Source: Tubulanus polymorphus
Taxonomy: Eukaryota > Nemertea > Palaeonemertea > Tubulaniformes > Tubulanidae
Length of the DNA: 64,000 nt
Assembly: GCF_964204645.1 (NCBI RefSeq)
Contig: NC_134034.1
Span: forward strand, 8,365,414-8,429,413
Direction: 5' to 3'
This document shows positions 36,304-51,646 of this stretch, piece by piece. Position numbers and translations under genes: made by a program. The notes under the pieces are model-generated. The model worked only from the letters and a program-made list of their open reading frames with translations. It was not told where the DNA came from and searched no databases. Position 1 is the first letter of the stretch, and every line of letters starts with the position of its first letter.

Positions 36304-36534
36304 GACGACTGTGCGTTAGCGAATGCGAAATAACACCGGCGCGCAACGCGCCAACCGTATTTATGTGAGCGCGCCGGCTCCCGTCGAGCGACCAATCAGC
36401 GCATCTGTTGATCGCCTGGCACTCGGCGCCGAGTATAAGTTCGTTCAGGCGCGCCGCGTACGCGAACGTTCACACGCACTGTTTCATTCGTTGTCAACGT
36501 CGTCGTATCGTCAAATTTGATATCACCGATCAAC
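36304..36534. promoter_or_regulatory. Divergent H2B/H2A promoter, unit 3
   Basis: Uninterrupted copy with all three elements. Confidence 0.8.
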
Positions 36535-36909
36535 ATGTCTGGCCGAGGTAAAGGAGGAAAAGCGAAAGGCAAGGCCAAGAGCCGCTCGTCCCGCGCAGGG
36601 TTGCAGTTCCCGGTCGGAAGGATCCATCGTCTTCTCCGCAAAGGAAACTACGCCGAACGTATCGGAGCCGGAGCGCCGGTGTACCTAGCCGCCGTCATGG
36701 AATACTTGGCCGCCGAAGTGTTGGAGTTGGCCGGCAACGCCGCCCGCGACAACAAGAAGTCGAGAATCATCCCGCGACATCTGCAGTTGGCCATCCGCAA
36801 CGACGAAGAGTTGAACAAGCTGCTTTCCGGTGTCACCATCGCCCAAGGCGGTGTACTGCCCAACATCCAGGCCGTGCTTCTGCCGAAAAAGTCCGCCAAG
36901 TCCAAGTAG
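36535..36909 (+). CDS. H2A: Histone H2A, unit 3
   Basis: Intact copy; protein identical to unit 1. Confidence 0.98.
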   Translation: MSGRGKGGKAKGKAKSRSSRAGLQFPVGRIHRLLRKGNYAERIGAGAPVYLAAVMEYLAAEVLELAGNAARDNKKSRIIPRHLQLAIRNDEELNKLLSGVTIAQGGVLPNIQAVLLPKKSAKSK

Positions 36910-36947
36910 ATCGCGTCCGTGTCCCGCGCGTCGCGCATCCAAGCAAC

Positions 36948-36986
36948 GGTCCTTATCAGGACCACTTCAACTTCCCAGAAAGGGCC
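36948..36986 (+). terminator. 3' stem-loop and HDE, H2A unit 3
   Basis: Same as unit 1, stem-loop 36948-36963. Confidence 0.95.
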
Positions 36987-39009
36987 AGTACTGACCTCGC
37001 CTGCCTCGCTTATTGCTTCGGTGATCACGATGATATAATTTCGTTGTTGTTGTTGTTTGTTGTTGTTGTCGTTGTTGTTTTATCATCAGCGTGTACGGGG
37101 GGTATATACGTTATCAAGGCGTTGGCCCGCGTACGATCCCAGTTCCAATTCTCATCGGCTTTCGCGGCGTCCACAATGAAAAACTGTGTGTGTTATGTAC
37201 ATTACATTTATTAGTAGGGCGACATTCGTCAGGCGTGTTTACATATGTACCCGGTATTTATTTCTCTTCTATTCCCCCGACACCGACGACGGCAACAGCA
37301 AAAAGAAACGTGCAAAACAAGACAAACAAGCAATGCAGGGTTCAATACATGCAGCCCCTCAAATCCCCGAAGAACCCCTCAAATTCCAAAATTCGTTTGT
37401 TAGGGATGGAACAAACTCCCTCAAATTCATCTTAGTTTTAGTCGTCGCTCAAATTCAGAAAACCGCTGCATTGGCATTTTATACTGCATTGTCTTGGTAG
37501 CCTGGCTGGGTTAGTTAGAATCAATGGTAATAAGTGGGGGCTATAGGCCTCGTTATCATCCCCGTAAAGTGTCCAAACTAACTTTCTCAATTATTTTGGA
37601 AGGTTTATTCGATTGCGAAGAGTCATTTTGACACATTTATCCAGGAGTTCAGAAAAACGGGGCCCTACGTACTTGAGCTGAATGTCGATATGGCGAGAGT
37701 TATTCTTACAAAATGCCGAAATCGGCAATTTTTCAAGTTGGTTGCTTAAAGAAGGACTCAAATTTAAAAACAAACATTCGGTATTCGTCAAAATGTTCCG
37801 TTTGCGACGGAATGTTTTCCGGCAGCTTTTCGTCGAAACAATGCTCTTCAGTCGGGATTGGGCCCCGGCTATCCTAGACGAGTTCTTTCACCCAAAATCA
37901 AGTTGAACGGTTTAGGCCCTAATTAGTATATGGCATATAGTCGAATGTTGATAAGGTTATTCGATTCATTGGCGCCTAAATGCATTTCGCTAATTCTGAT
38001 AAGTATTGTACTGGTACTGTGTGTTTTATGTATCGGTTAGGTTTTCGTCGCGAAATATGACCCTCAATTTGGCGGTCACACCCTGAAAAACCGCTCAAAT
38101 GCCCGTCACATTTCATAGCGATTGTCCTGTAGGAACCCCGTGCAATAACACCTTTCGCGTAGGACTATTTCCTTTCATAAAACACGATCATGCATCTTTT
38201 TGCGGCCCTGCAACGAAAGTCGTATAATATGCCTGCTTTCGAAATTACGTATATCGACATCGTTTTTAGCACGATTGCCTCCACCCACATCGTACAGCTA
38301 TTCAAGACGTGTACGACATCATCATCGGCAGTACCGTCCTATATACTAGAAAGTAGTTACGCGCATATTTATACATAATTTCTATTGTAGATGTAAATGC
38401 GGGATTAAATCAGAACTAAATTTAAAGCTGAGGTATTCAACGAGACTCCAGTAGACAGGAAACCGGCAAGGCAGCCATTTTTCTTTTCTATCAAAATGAT
38501 TTAACCTGGTAGAAGTCATCTGCATCTATATTCTACTGTAACTCTTTCGGCAACCACATACAATGTCCTTGGACGATTTGTGGATAATTTGTCATGTTAT
38601 TTTGTATGATTATGTATACAGAATGTCAGATCTATATATGGTTAAAAAAAAACAAACAACATCATCGGCACCAGTAGATTGTGTCAATCGCCGAGCGAGA
38701 TCTCCAGGGCTAGTTTATTTAGTACACCGATTTAGTCCCTTTTTTCGTTGTGTGAATGATGGCGGGTTCGCATCGCACGCGCGCGGCACCGGTATATTGC
38801 GCGATTCCCGGCGTAACCGCGCCATCGTGGGACGCACCGACAATACGTGCATGCAGTGCGGATAGCTATTTATTCATTTATTTACTACAGGATAGCAAAT
38901 AGCTCGAAACTTCTATCAAAAACTTTCTTTCATAAAACACGATCATGCATCGTTTTGCGGCCCTGCAACGAAAGTCGTATATATGCCTTTCGAACTTACG
39001 TATCGACAT

Positions 39010-39033
39010 CCTAACCCTAACCCCAACCCTAAC
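39010..39033. repeat. Telomere-like block, unit 3
   Basis: Identical to the unit 1 block. Confidence 0.8.
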
Positions 39034-39300
39034 AGCGAGTTAATGTAAATCCATGCAATGATCTTAAAAAAAAATCACACACATTATACAATCAGCTATT
39101 ATCTTAGAACATCCCAATGCTGTGAATGTCTACGCTTAGATTGATATCAGTTAATTGCAGACATGTTATGTGTGTGGTGGCGATTCGATGGTATTTTGAA
39201 TAGAGAGTGCGGTTTTAAGGACGAGGACATCATTAATTTTGAGGACATCGAGATTTTTGGAGTATAGTGCGTCGGTGTGTGAGCAGGTTAGCGGTAATAA

Positions 39301-39967
39301 TCCCCTAGGTCAAAAAAGCCCATCGGTAAAAATCCCCAATACTTCCAAAAGTAGGTACAAATCCCCCTCTTTTTGAATGGAGTGTAACGTCAATTAATTT
39401 CATATTAATATATCATATATCGCCGTTGAACTCAATAAGGATATATCATGACCAAACAAACTATATAGTATACACTATTTGCGCATTATAACATACTAAA
39501 AATTAACAGTAGTTCATTAGTACTAAATTCGCACTTAAAGTTAACGCGCGCAGCTTAATGAAAGGGTTCATTGCACATTTCAAATATATCACACTAGCAT
39601 GAATCTTATGACATTTCATTTTGAAAGTTCATTACTTCTGATCATTCATTCATGGCATCGCACAGCTGAAATATACCACGAGTTATCAAGCGTCCACAGT
39701 TCAAAACTAATCCAGTTCGAATTGTAAGATATATTGCATTTAAAAAGTTCATCATTGTCATTAGTTATTACAAGTTGTTTCCTTCTAAACAGTTTACTAA
39801 ATAAGAATTTATCGACGGCTGTGCAAACATAATTCAGTCTCAATTGCGAATGAATACGCTGCAAAAGCACCATCTTGCTTTGAAATGTTCCTGAAAATCA
39901 CCAAGTCGGCGTTTTACCTACTTTTGAATATTCGGGGATTTTTACCTATAGGGTATTTTTTTCCTGG
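39301..39967. repeat. Long inverted repeat, unit 4 copy
   Basis: Same element at the same place in unit 4. Confidence 0.55.
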
Positions 39968-40194
39968 TTTTTGTTTTGTTTTGTTTTGTTTTACCTACAA
40001 CCGGGTGAGGGCAGTGTGTGATTACAGTTGGTCGAATATGCAATTTTTGTCGGAAATGAGCTGAACATAGTACCATAAAAATCGAAATTTTTTGAAGTTT
40101 TATGTCTGAAAGTCTGGTATTGATTGGACTGCTAATTACTTAAATACTCTCTGTAATTGATTACTTAATATGGGTTTTCTTCCTTTTTTATTTT

Positions 40195-40618
40195 TGGCAA
40201 ACCGTCGAATATCCATAAATATCCATATATGGGCATGTATATCCGTCGAATATGGAGAATGAATTGAATTATTACACAGCGAACCGTCGAATATGCGTCG
40301 AATATGGAACATTATTTATATGATTATTTTTGGTGAACCGTCGAATATGCGTTGAATATGGTCACTCCATCTGAAATGGTTTTTCCGGACCCCGTCGAAT
40401 ACGGTGACCCCTTTTTTCAGTTCAAAAATGTTGGTAACTATCAGTGATTTTCGGTATTAGCTTGTTTGATACGCTAATACAGTATCTAAATCAACTTATT
40501 GTGACTTAATATCCGAGATAAATGAATCTGATATCGGAAACGAGAGTGACAAAAAAGTTCAAAATTTCAAATTGATTTTTCTCAGTTTCGATAAAAGTGC
40601 ATATTCGACGGTTCGCCA
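40195..40618. repeat. CGTCGAATAT inverted-repeat element, unit 4 copy
   Basis: Same element upstream of the unit 4 H4 gene. Confidence 0.5.
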
Positions 40619-40649
40619 GAAACCCAGCGAATTTCTCAAAGCACTACGG

Positions 40650-40871
40650 CATAGGAACGACACCGACAGGGATACGGTGGCCGAGTCGCGCGAAGCACTG
40701 CCGACATAGGCGACCTATGCAGCTTGTGCTTTGAATGACATAGAGAGCGTAGTGTCGGAGCGGCGGACCCTATGCAGCCTGTGCTTCGAACGGCATAGTA
40801 CGCGTAATGCTTCGGCGATGTACGAGTGCATAGGAGGGCTATGCACGACACTACATACGGCGTCGTATAAA
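40650..40871 (+). promoter_or_regulatory. H4 promoter, unit 4
   Basis: TATA box at 40866-40871 with the same upstream cluster. Confidence 0.7.
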
Positions 40872-40925
40872 GCGCATCGGCGCTCGGGTCGGGCTATCAT
40901 TCGTACATTCGACTCGTCGTTGTGA

Positions 40926-41285
<360 letters not shown>

Positions 41286-41342
41286 GCAGCTCAGCCCAGC
41301 GCGCAGCGGTCGCGGCCGCGGCGCCTGAGAAAACAACAACAC

Positions 41343-41381
41343 GGTCCTTATCAGGACCACTTCAACTTCCCAGAAAGAGCC
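41343..41381 (+). terminator. 3' stem-loop and HDE, H4 unit 4
   Basis: Same stem-loop (41343-41358) and downstream element. Confidence 0.95.
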
Positions 41382-42001
41382 AGTGGTAGTGCGCTGACCC
41401 GGTGCCTCGCTTTTTGCTTCACACCCTCGCCCATATGTTATTAACGTAACGTGCCCTTGTTGTCGGTGTATGTCGGACACGATGGCTAAACGGTCCGAAT
41501 TAATTTCGAGGGATTAATCACGCGTACATCATACGTACGTACATACACATACACATACACACACACATAGGTACACGGATAATAGTAATTTTAATGTTGA
41601 TTGATAAATACGTAATTGCGTTTGTTTTCGGTGTTTTGTTGAAGTTTTTTTTCGGCCCCCGCTTTTCGCGGGTGCGATCGATTGATCGTTAATGACTTTG
41701 ATTTTGGGTCGGGCGATGAAAAAAAGCCAGTGCAGAAGGAATTGTAGTACGCATGTATGGTTTCGCAAACACGAGTACTTCTGAATATATAGGACATCAT
41801 TCGGGGTATTTTACATATCGAAGCACTTTACTTTCTATAGGCGATTGAAATTAAAAATCGAATCAGTTATTTAGGGCCTATGCGAGGGGAAAACACACGC
41901 CGAGCGATTAGATTCGAGCTGGACAATTGAAAGTTGGCGCGCATAAATGAATATAGGCCTACAGTACGTACACACGGTACCTCAACTCGGTCTTAATACG
42001 T

Positions 42002-42036
<35 letters not shown>

Positions 42037-42912
42037 TAGAAGGAACCATCGTTTTTATATCCGTTCTTTTTTTGTAACGCGTCTGGCGCTGTATTGATTG
42101 TCACCATCGAAAAACGACTAAGCTTCGTCGTCAACCGACCGATTTGGGTCGTCGTCCGAGATAAAATAAGAAAGAATCCGATCCATTGCACGAAGTATGT
42201 ATCGTAGACCTATAGACCTATAGCTAACGATAGTGCAGTGGTCTCTTTAGTTTCTCTTGTAATGTAATCGCGCGCGACGGCGAGCCGAGTCTCATTTCGT
42301 CGTAAATGGCGATGGCATTATTTTATGTAATTCTATGTAAACGGCCTTATTTCTATGTAGCTAGCTGCCTGCCTGCCGCGGCTTATTGCGGCTCGGGGGT
42401 GGGTGTGGTTACTGCGAGGCCGGCCGGTCGCACGAACGACTCGGATCTGCTGCGTGCAGTACGCTTTGATCGTGATTTTTCGAGATCAGCTTTGAAGCTA
42501 ATAGAACTTCATCGTCTCCGTGTATGTATATATATATATATATATATGTATACGGGATTTTTCCGATTACATGCTTTCCATTAATTCGATCGCTCGCGCC
42601 GCCGCGTGTCTGCTCTGGGGAGTGTGGAATGACCTATCTTTTCTCGGAGAGAAAAATATACGTCAAACCATGGCCACAGCTAGCTAAATGATCGATAAGG
42701 CCTAAATACCTAACGCACTTTTTTCAACGGCGATGATGGCATTGATTTATAAAACACCGGCCAGCTTCAAAAATGTAATTGACAATAGAGATAAACTAGA
42801 GTGGCCAATGACAACGTAATGATGAAACCATATTCCGCAACGTTGTTGCCGGCGGCCCCCGCCGTTTTGTTAAGTTACTTCATGCGAATTGTTCGGCGCG
42901 CCGATGACGATT

Positions 42913-42958
<46 letters not shown>

Positions 42959-43424
42959 TGATGTATATAGGTTCATCCGTATTTTACGCCGCCGTTTTTA
43001 AACACCATACATATTCATTCGTGTGCATGGTTGGGATGCGCGCGTTTAATCGCATTTCATCGATCCTGTCTGCATCGCGCGCGGCGGATAGATTTTTGTT
43101 CGTTTGTCAACAACTCTGATTACAAACGTTCATACCGTGTCAACAAGAGTTTTCAGTTAGGCCTACAACAACGTACGCGTACGTGTGCAAATTTCGTTTC
43201 TCGCATTTATTAATGAGCAGTAATTGACTATACGACACGACGCCGCAGTTGTACGTCGATTAGTCGCGCGTCGAATATTATGAGAAAAAAACAATTCGAA
43301 GTTTTGAACATTTTTGTCGCCCCTCTCTTTTTTAATTCATTTGTTTATTTCCTGAATATATGATATATAAACTGATGCAAAATAACAGCAGGGTAACACG
43401 CATTTTCCGACACATATCAGGTAG

Positions 43425-43478
43425 GTCCATTTAGCGTGGAAGTTAAGCAACGGTGGCCTGCCTGTCTGACTCGGGTAC
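43425..43478 (+). pseudogene. 5S rRNA-like fragment, unit 4
   Basis: Box A-like block at 43439-43452 is unchanged; the second block reads ACTCGG rather than ACTTGG. Confidence 0.48.
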
Positions 43479-43935
43479 CTTATTAGGTTTTTGCCTTCAA
43501 CGCTATCCGATATTGACACTGCTACAATACATGCGATTTTACTGATTGCTTTCGAATTAATAAACCTATATTCATTTATTTATTTATTCGCTTATTTACT
43601 TATTTATCCGTTGAGAAATAATTCCTCATAATTTAGGCCCTAATTCGCTTACGTAATTGCGACTGCGCGGGTTCAAATTGGCCGTTGATTAATTCAGTTT
43701 AGCGCGAAGATATGTGATCATATCATCGTTTCTATGACAGACATCGGTGTGTAATAATAGGGATGGGAGATGATAGCCTATGGCATGGCATGTGAGCAAA
43801 AAACGATCACGGATATCGGCGTACATCGCTGTGGTGAGGGAAGGTAGTGTATTTATTTACATCGAACGAAACGCGTCGATCGCGGCCGCCGGCTGCTCCC
43901 GGCGCTTCACTTCCTTTATTCAAATAGCCGGCCGA

Positions 43936-44000
43936 CCAATCGGCGCCCGACTATGCGAGCCAATCGCGTTCGCGCAGCGCGCCGACCGAGCGTCGATAAA
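43936..44000 (+). promoter_or_regulatory. H3 promoter, unit 4
   Basis: Same arrangement. Confidence 0.75.
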
Positions 44001-44057
44001 CCGGCCGGCGACACTATAGTCGTACTATTGTAACGTTACATCGTTCGCTCTAGTTGA

Positions 44058-44480
<423 letters not shown>

Positions 44481-44526
44481 GTCGGACGACTATACGCGTC
44501 GTCGCATAATTGTAGACAACACTTAC

Positions 44527-44565
44527 GGTCCTTCTCAGGACCACTTAAAACTCCCAGAAAGAGCC
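44527..44565 (+). terminator. 3' stem-loop and HDE, H3 unit 4
   Basis: Same as unit 1, stem-loop 44527-44542. Confidence 0.95.
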
Positions 44566-46107
44566 GGTGTGTTTTGCCTGCCTCGCCTCGCTTTTGCTTC
44601 CCCTCGGTTCCTCTTGCATTGTTGAGAAATTGGCGACAAGAAAAAACAAAAACAAAAATCAATCACTCGCCAATGCAATAATGCTACGTATTTATTAGGA
44701 TCGCGTCGGTTGTCGTGCCTGTGCGCTGTGCGGGCCTCCGTTTAACAATATTTATACTCGGCCCGTTGTATGTAGTAGGTACGTGGTGATCGTTTGTATT
44801 ACTAGAAAACGCGAACGTGTTTCGCTTCTTTTTTTGTTGGTCCGGCCGCCGATTGTAATCGATTATTATTCTTCGCTGCATTTGGCGCACGAAACAAGAC
44901 GCCTCGGGTGAACCCGACGTCAAACCTACGTTCGGTCGGTTTTGCCGTGCCGCGACTATTTCGACGTCGGTTCGCGCAAAAACGATCCATCTTTTTCCCC
45001 GGCTTGCTGTCTCGCTGTATTATATACGATCTGTTCTGGCAGAATAAATGATACGGAATGGTGAAATTCAGAGCGCCCAAAACTATGCGTCGACTGATAA
45101 ATCGATACAAAACTCAACATATAGAATTCCTTCGCCATATACGAGCCGAAGCATCAATCGCCGGTTTTAACCGCACTGAATCAATCCTCTTGAGGAAACT
45201 GCATTCGTGTTGGTTTGTTTTAAGTTTTTCAGTCGTAAGTTTTTATCTTCCGCTTTTAATTGTCTAGCGACAAAAGTTTCGAGGAGTCGGCATTACTAGA
45301 AATCTTACGTCGGTTATCCCAGTTTTGAGCGTCGTATCGGCCCCCCTCGGTCGCCTAAGACGACAGACAGGCTGCGTGCGTGCTGCGTAATCAGGATTAT
45401 TAGGGGGTGTCTGTCTGGTGGTCGTGCCACAAATTCCCAAGGCCATTTGTTTCCGAGGTTGTAGGCGTTCAAATTGCCATTCTCATTTCGATCCGAGTAT
45501 AATATTATACGATGCATAATATCAGAAGACAATTTGTTGCCGTTTCAAAGTTTGGCCCGAGATTTTATCATTCGACATTTCACCGTTCATACCAACGGGT
45601 ATCGGCCTAGTGCGCCGCGTACAAACATGTTTGCGGTTGACATTTTTTTCTCGGCAGTTTAATAATGCATTTCATAAAATTTCAATTGCATTTCCTCGAA
45701 AATTGATATATACGCACACAGAGATTCGCGCTTGTTGCTCTCTGCTCCTCAGTCGGTTAGTTATAGCGCGCTATTTAATAATTACAGCGCGTCACATTCT
45801 ATGTAATCTGATATGTATTGTTCTTCAACGGGACTCGCATGTTTCGTGTGTAGGCGCGCGTATTTCTTTCAGTCATTTTTTTCAAGTAACGAAGACAACG
45901 ACCCGGACAAAATCAAGAAGAAACCCGTCAGTCACAAAATCCACAAAACAAATAAATAAACCAACAAAAACGAAACAAAAAATCAACGCGTACTACATAC
46001 ATATATAGACAATAATTACGTACGACGAGTCGAGTCGAGTCCTCGGTCGGTACGGTACGCAGGGTAAAAGGCGAAGCAAAGCGAGGCGACGGGAAAGCGC
46101 AAAAACT

Positions 46108-46146
46108 GGCCCTTTCTGGGAATTTGAAGTGGTCCTGATAAGGACC
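46108..46146 (-). terminator. 3' stem-loop and HDE, H2B unit 4
   Basis: Same as unit 1; stem-loop 46131-46146. Confidence 0.95.
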
Positions 46147-46196
46147 GTTGGTTGATGCCCGATGGCGTAGGTACACACGCGCGCACGTAGCGCCGT

Positions 46197-46568
46197 TTAC
46201 TTCGAACCGGTGTACTTGGTGACGGCCTTCGTACCCTCGCTGACGGCGTGCTTGGCCAGCTCTCCCGGCAACAGCAGTCTGACGGCGGTCTGGATTTCCC
46301 GACTGGTGATGGTCGATCGCTTGTTGTAGTGCGTCAGGCGTGACGCCTCGGCGGCGATCCTCTCGAAGATATCGTTGACGAAGCTGTTCATGATGCTCAT
46401 GGCCTTCGCGGAGATTCCCGTGTCGGGGTGAACTTGCTTCAACACCTTGTAAATGTAGATGCTGTAGCTTTCCTTTCTTCTCTTCCTCCTTTTCTTGTCA
46501 CCGGTGTGAGCGGCTTTAGCCTTGGTGGCTGCCTTCTTGGCACCTTTGCTTGAAACTTTCGGCGGCAT
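46197..46568 (-). CDS. H2B: Histone H2B, unit 4
   Basis: Intact copy; protein identical to unit 1. Confidence 0.97.
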   Translation of the reverse strand: MPPKVSSKGAKKAATKAKAAHTGDKKRRKRRKESYSIYIYKVLKQVHPDTGISAKAMSIMNSFVNDIFERIAAEASRLTHYNKRSTITSREIQTAVRLLLPGELAKHAVSEGTKAVTKYTGSK

Positions 46569-46799
46569 GACGACTGTGCGTTAGCGAATGCGAAATAACA
46601 CCGGCGCGCAACGCGCCAACCGTATTTATGTGAGCGCGCCGGCTCCCGTCGAGCGACCAATCAGCGCATCTGTTGATCGCCTGGCACTCGGCGCCGAGTA
46701 TAAGTTCGTTCAGGCGCGCCGCGTACGCGAACGTTCACACGCACTGTTTCATTCGTTGTCAACGTCGTCGTATCGTCAAATTTGATATCACCGATCAAC
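46569..46799. promoter_or_regulatory. Divergent H2B/H2A promoter, unit 4
   Basis: Uninterrupted copy with all three elements. Confidence 0.8.
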
Positions 46800-47174
46800 A
46801 TGTCTGGCCGAGGTAAAGGAGGAAAAGCGAAAGGCAAGGCCAAGAGCCGCTCGTCCCGCGCAGGGTTGCAGTTCCCGGTCGGAAGGATCCATCGTCTTCT
46901 CCGCAAAGGAAACTACGCCGAACGTATCGGAGCCGGAGCGCCGGTGTACCTAGCCGCCGTCATGGAATACTTGGCCGCCGAAGTGTTGGAGTTGGCCGGC
47001 AACGCCGCCCGCGACAACAAGAAGTCGAGAATCATCCCGCGACATCTGCAGTTGGCCATCCGCAACGACGAAGAGTTGAACAAGCTGCTTTCCGGTGTCA
47101 CCATCGCCCAAGGCGGTGTACTGCCCAACATCCAGGCCGTGCTTCTGCCGAAAAAGTCCGCCAAGTCCAAGTAG
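46800..47174 (+). CDS. H2A: Histone H2A, unit 4
   Basis: Intact copy; protein identical to unit 1. Confidence 0.98.
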   Translation: MSGRGKGGKAKGKAKSRSSRAGLQFPVGRIHRLLRKGNYAERIGAGAPVYLAAVMEYLAAEVLELAGNAARDNKKSRIIPRHLQLAIRNDEELNKLLSGVTIAQGGVLPNIQAVLLPKKSAKSK

Positions 47175-47212
47175 ATCGCGTCCGTGTCCCGCGCGTCGCG
47201 CATCCAAGCAAC

Positions 47213-47251
47213 GGTCCTTATCAGGACCACTTCAACTTCCCAGAAAGGGCC
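47213..47251 (+). terminator. 3' stem-loop and HDE, H2A unit 4
   Basis: Same as unit 1, stem-loop 47213-47228. Confidence 0.95.
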
Positions 47252-49274
47252 AGTACTGACCTCGCCTGCCTCGCTTATTGCTTCGGTGATCACGATGATA
47301 TAATTTCGTTGTTGTTGTTGTTTGTTGTTGTTGTCGTTGTTGTTTTATCATCAGCGTGTACGGGGGGTATATACGTTATCAAGGCGTTGGCCCGCGTACG
47401 ATCCCAGTTCCAATTCTCATCGGCTTTCGCGGCGTCCACAATGAAAAACTGTGTGTGTTATGTACATTACATTTATTAGTAGGGCGACATTCGTCAGGCG
47501 TGTTTACATATGTACCCGGTATTTATTTCTCTTCTATTCCCCCGACACCGACGACGGCAACAGCAAAAAGAAACGTGCAAAACAAGACAAACAAGCAATG
47601 CAGGGTTCAATACATGCAGCCCCTCAAATCCCCGAAGAACCCCTCAAATTCCAAAATTCGTTTGTTAGGGATGGAACAAACTCCCTCAAATTCATCTTAG
47701 TTTTAGTCGTCGCTCAAATTCAGAAAACCGCTGCATTGGCATTTTATACTGCATTGTCTTGGTAGCCTGGCTGGGTTAGTTAGAATCAATGGTAATAAGT
47801 GGGGGCTATAGGCCTCGTTATCATCCCCGTAAAGTGTCCAAACTAACTTTCTCAATTATTTTGGAAGGTTTATTCGATTGCGAAGAGTCATTTTGACACA
47901 TTTATCCAGGAGTTCAGAAAAACGGGGCCCTACGTACTTGAGCTGAATGTCGATATGGCGAGAGTTATTCTTACAAAATGCCGAAATCGGCAATTTTTCA
48001 AGTTGGTTGCTTAAAGAAGGACTCAAATTTAAAAACAAACATTCGGTATTCGTCAAAATGTTCCGTTTGCGACGGAATGTTTTCCGGCAGCTTTTCGTCG
48101 AAACAATGCTCTTCAGTCGGGATTGGGCCCCGGCTATCCTAGACGAGTTCTTTCACCCAAAATCAAGTTGAACGGTTTAGGCCCTAATTAGTATATGGCA
48201 TATAGTCGAATGTTGATAAGGTTATTCGATTCATTGGCGCCTAAATGCATTTCGCTAATTCTGATAAGTATTGTACTGGTACTGTGTGTTTTATGTATCG
48301 GTTAGGTTTTCGTCGCGAAATATGACCCTCAATTTGGCGGTCACACCCTGAAAAACCGCTCAAATGCCCGTCACATTTCATAGCGATTGTCCTGTAGGAA
48401 CCCCGTGCAATAACACCTTTCGCGTAGGACTATTTCCTTTCATAAAACACGATCATGCATCTTTTTGCGGCCCTGCAACGAAAGTCGTATAATATGCCTG
48501 CTTTCGAAATTACGTATATCGACATCGTTTTTAGCACGATTGCCTCCACCCACATCGTACAGCTATTCAAGACGTGTACGACATCATCATCGGCAGTACC
48601 GTCCTATATACTAGAAAGTAGTTACGCGCATATTTATACATAATTTCTATTGTAGATGTAAATGCGGGATTAAATCAGAACTAAATTTAAAGCTGAGGTA
48701 TTCAACGAGACTCCAGTAGACAGGAAACCGGCAAGGCAGCCATTTTTCTTTTCTATCAAAATGATTTAACCTGGTAGAAGTCATCTGCATCTATATTCTA
48801 CTGTAACTCTTTCGGCAACCACATACAATGTCCTTGGACGATTTGTGGATAATTTGTCATGTTATTTTGTATGATTATGTATACAGAATGTCAGATCTAT
48901 ATATGGTTAAAAAAAAACAAACAACATCATCGGCACCAGTAGATTGTGTCAATCGCCGAGCGAGATCTCCAGGGCTAGTTTATTTAGTACACCGATTTAG
49001 TCCCTTTTTTCGTTGTGTGAATGATGGCGGGTTCGCATCGCACGCGCGCGGCACCGGTATATTGCGCGATTCCCGGCGTAACCGCGCCATCGTGGGACGC
49101 ACCGACAATACGTGCATGCAGTGCGGATAGCTATTTATTCATTTATTTACTACAGGATAGCAAATAGCTCGAAACTTCTATCAAAAACTTTCTTTCATAA
49201 AACACGATCATGCATCGTTTTGCGGCCCTGCAACGAAAGTCGTATATATGCCTTTCGAACTTACGTATCGACAT

Positions 49275-49298
49275 CCTAACCCTAACCCCAACCCTAAC
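49275..49298. repeat. Telomere-like block, unit 4
   Basis: Identical to the unit 1 block. Confidence 0.8.
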
Positions 49299-49565
49299 AG
49301 CGAGTTAATGTAAATCCATGCAATGATCTTAAAAAAAAATCACACACATTATACAATCAGCTATTATCTTAGAACATCCCAATGCTGTGAATGTCTACGC
49401 TTAGATTGATATCAGTTAATTGCAGACATGTTATGTGTGTGGTGGCGATTCGATGGTATTTTGAATAGAGAGTGCGGTTTTAAGGACGAGGACATCATTA
49501 ATTTTGAGGACATCGAGATTTTTGGAGTATAGTGCGTCGGTGTGTGAGCAGGTTAGCGGTAATAA

Positions 49566-50232
49566 TCCCCTAGGTCAAAAAAGCCCATCGGTAAAAATCC
49601 CCAATACTTCCAAAAGTAGGTACAAATCCCCCTCTTTTTGAATGGAGTGTAACGTCAATTAATTTCATATTAATATATCATATATCGCCGTTGAACTCAA
49701 TAAGGATATATCATGACCAAACAAACTATATAGTATACACTATTTGCGCATTATAACATACTAAAAATTAACAGTAGTTCATTAGTACTAAATTCGCACT
49801 TAAAGTTAACGCGCGCAGCTTAATGAAAGGGTTCATTGCACATTTCAAATATATCACACTAGCATGAATCTTATGACATTTCATTTTGAAAGTTCATTAC
49901 TTCTGATCATTCATTCATGGCATCGCACAGCTGAAATATACCACGAGTTATCAAGCGTCCACAGTTCAAAACTAATCCAGTTCGAATTGTAAGATATATT
50001 GCATTTAAAAAGTTCATCATTGTCATTAGTTATTACAAGTTGTTTCCTTCTAAACAGTTTACTAAATAAGAATTTATCGACGGCTGTGCAAACATAATTC
50101 AGTCTCAATTGCGAATGAATACGCTGCAAAAGCACCATCTTGCTTTGAAATGTTCCTGAAAATCACCAAGTCGGCGTTTTACCTACTTTTGAATATTCGG
50201 GGATTTTTACCTATAGGGTATTTTTTTCCTGG
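49566..50232. repeat. Long inverted repeat, unit 5 copy
   Basis: Same element at the same place in unit 5. Confidence 0.55.
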
Positions 50233-50459
50233 TTTTTGTTTTGTTTTGTTTTGTTTTACCTACAACCGGGTGAGGGCAGTGTGTGATTACAGTTGGTCGA
50301 ATATGCAATTTTTGTCGGAAATGAGCTGAACATAGTACCATAAAAATCGAAATTTTTTGAAGTTTTATGTCTGAAAGTCTGGTATTGATTGGACTGCTAA
50401 TTACTTAAATACTCTCTGTAATTGATTACTTAATATGGGTTTTCTTCCTTTTTTATTTT

Positions 50460-50883
50460 TGGCAAACCGTCGAATATCCATAAATATCCATATATGGGCA
50501 TGTATATCCGTCGAATATGGAGAATGAATTGAATTATTACACAGCGAACCGTCGAATATGCGTCGAATATGGAACATTATTTATATGATTATTTTTGGTG
50601 AACCGTCGAATATGCGTTGAATATGGTCACTCCATCTGAAATGGTTTTTCCGGACCCCGTCGAATACGGTGACCCCTTTTTTCAGTTCAAAAATGTTGGT
50701 AACTATCAGTGATTTTCGGTATTAGCTTGTTTGATACGCTAATACAGTATCTAAATCAACTTATTGTGACTTAATATCCGAGATAAATGAATCTGATATC
50801 GGAAACGAGAGTGACAAAAAAGTTCAAAATTTCAAATTGATTTTTCTCAGTTTCGATAAAAGTGCATATTCGACGGTTCGCCA
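50460..50883. repeat. CGTCGAATAT inverted-repeat element, unit 5 copy
   Basis: Same element upstream of the unit 5 H4 gene. Confidence 0.5.
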
Positions 50884-50914
50884 GAAACCCAGCGAATTTC
50901 TCAAAGCACTACGG

Positions 50915-51136
50915 CATAGGAACGACACCGACAGGGATACGGTGGCCGAGTCGCGCGAAGCACTGCCGACATAGGCGACCTATGCAGCTTGTGCTTTGAA
51001 TGACATAGAGAGCGTAGTGTCGGAGCGGCGGACCCTATGCAGCCTGTGCTTCGAACGGCATAGTACGCGTAATGCTTCGGCGATGTACGAGTGCATAGGA
51101 GGGCTATGCACGACACTACATACGGCGTCGTATAAA
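50915..51136 (+). promoter_or_regulatory. H4 promoter, unit 5
   Basis: TATA box at 51131-51136 with the same upstream cluster. Confidence 0.7.
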
Positions 51137-51190
51137 GCGCATCGGCGCTCGGGTCGGGCTATCATTCGTACATTCGACTCGTCGTTGTGA

Positions 51191-51550
<360 letters not shown>

Positions 51551-51607
51551 GCAGCTCAGCCCAGCGCGCAGCGGTCGCGGCCGCGGCGCCTGAGAAAACA
51601 ACAACAC

Positions 51608-51646
51608 GGTCCTTATCAGGACCACTTCAACTTCCCAGAAAGAGCC
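51608..51646 (+). terminator. 3' stem-loop and HDE, H4 unit 5
   Basis: Same stem-loop (51608-51623) and downstream element. Confidence 0.95.
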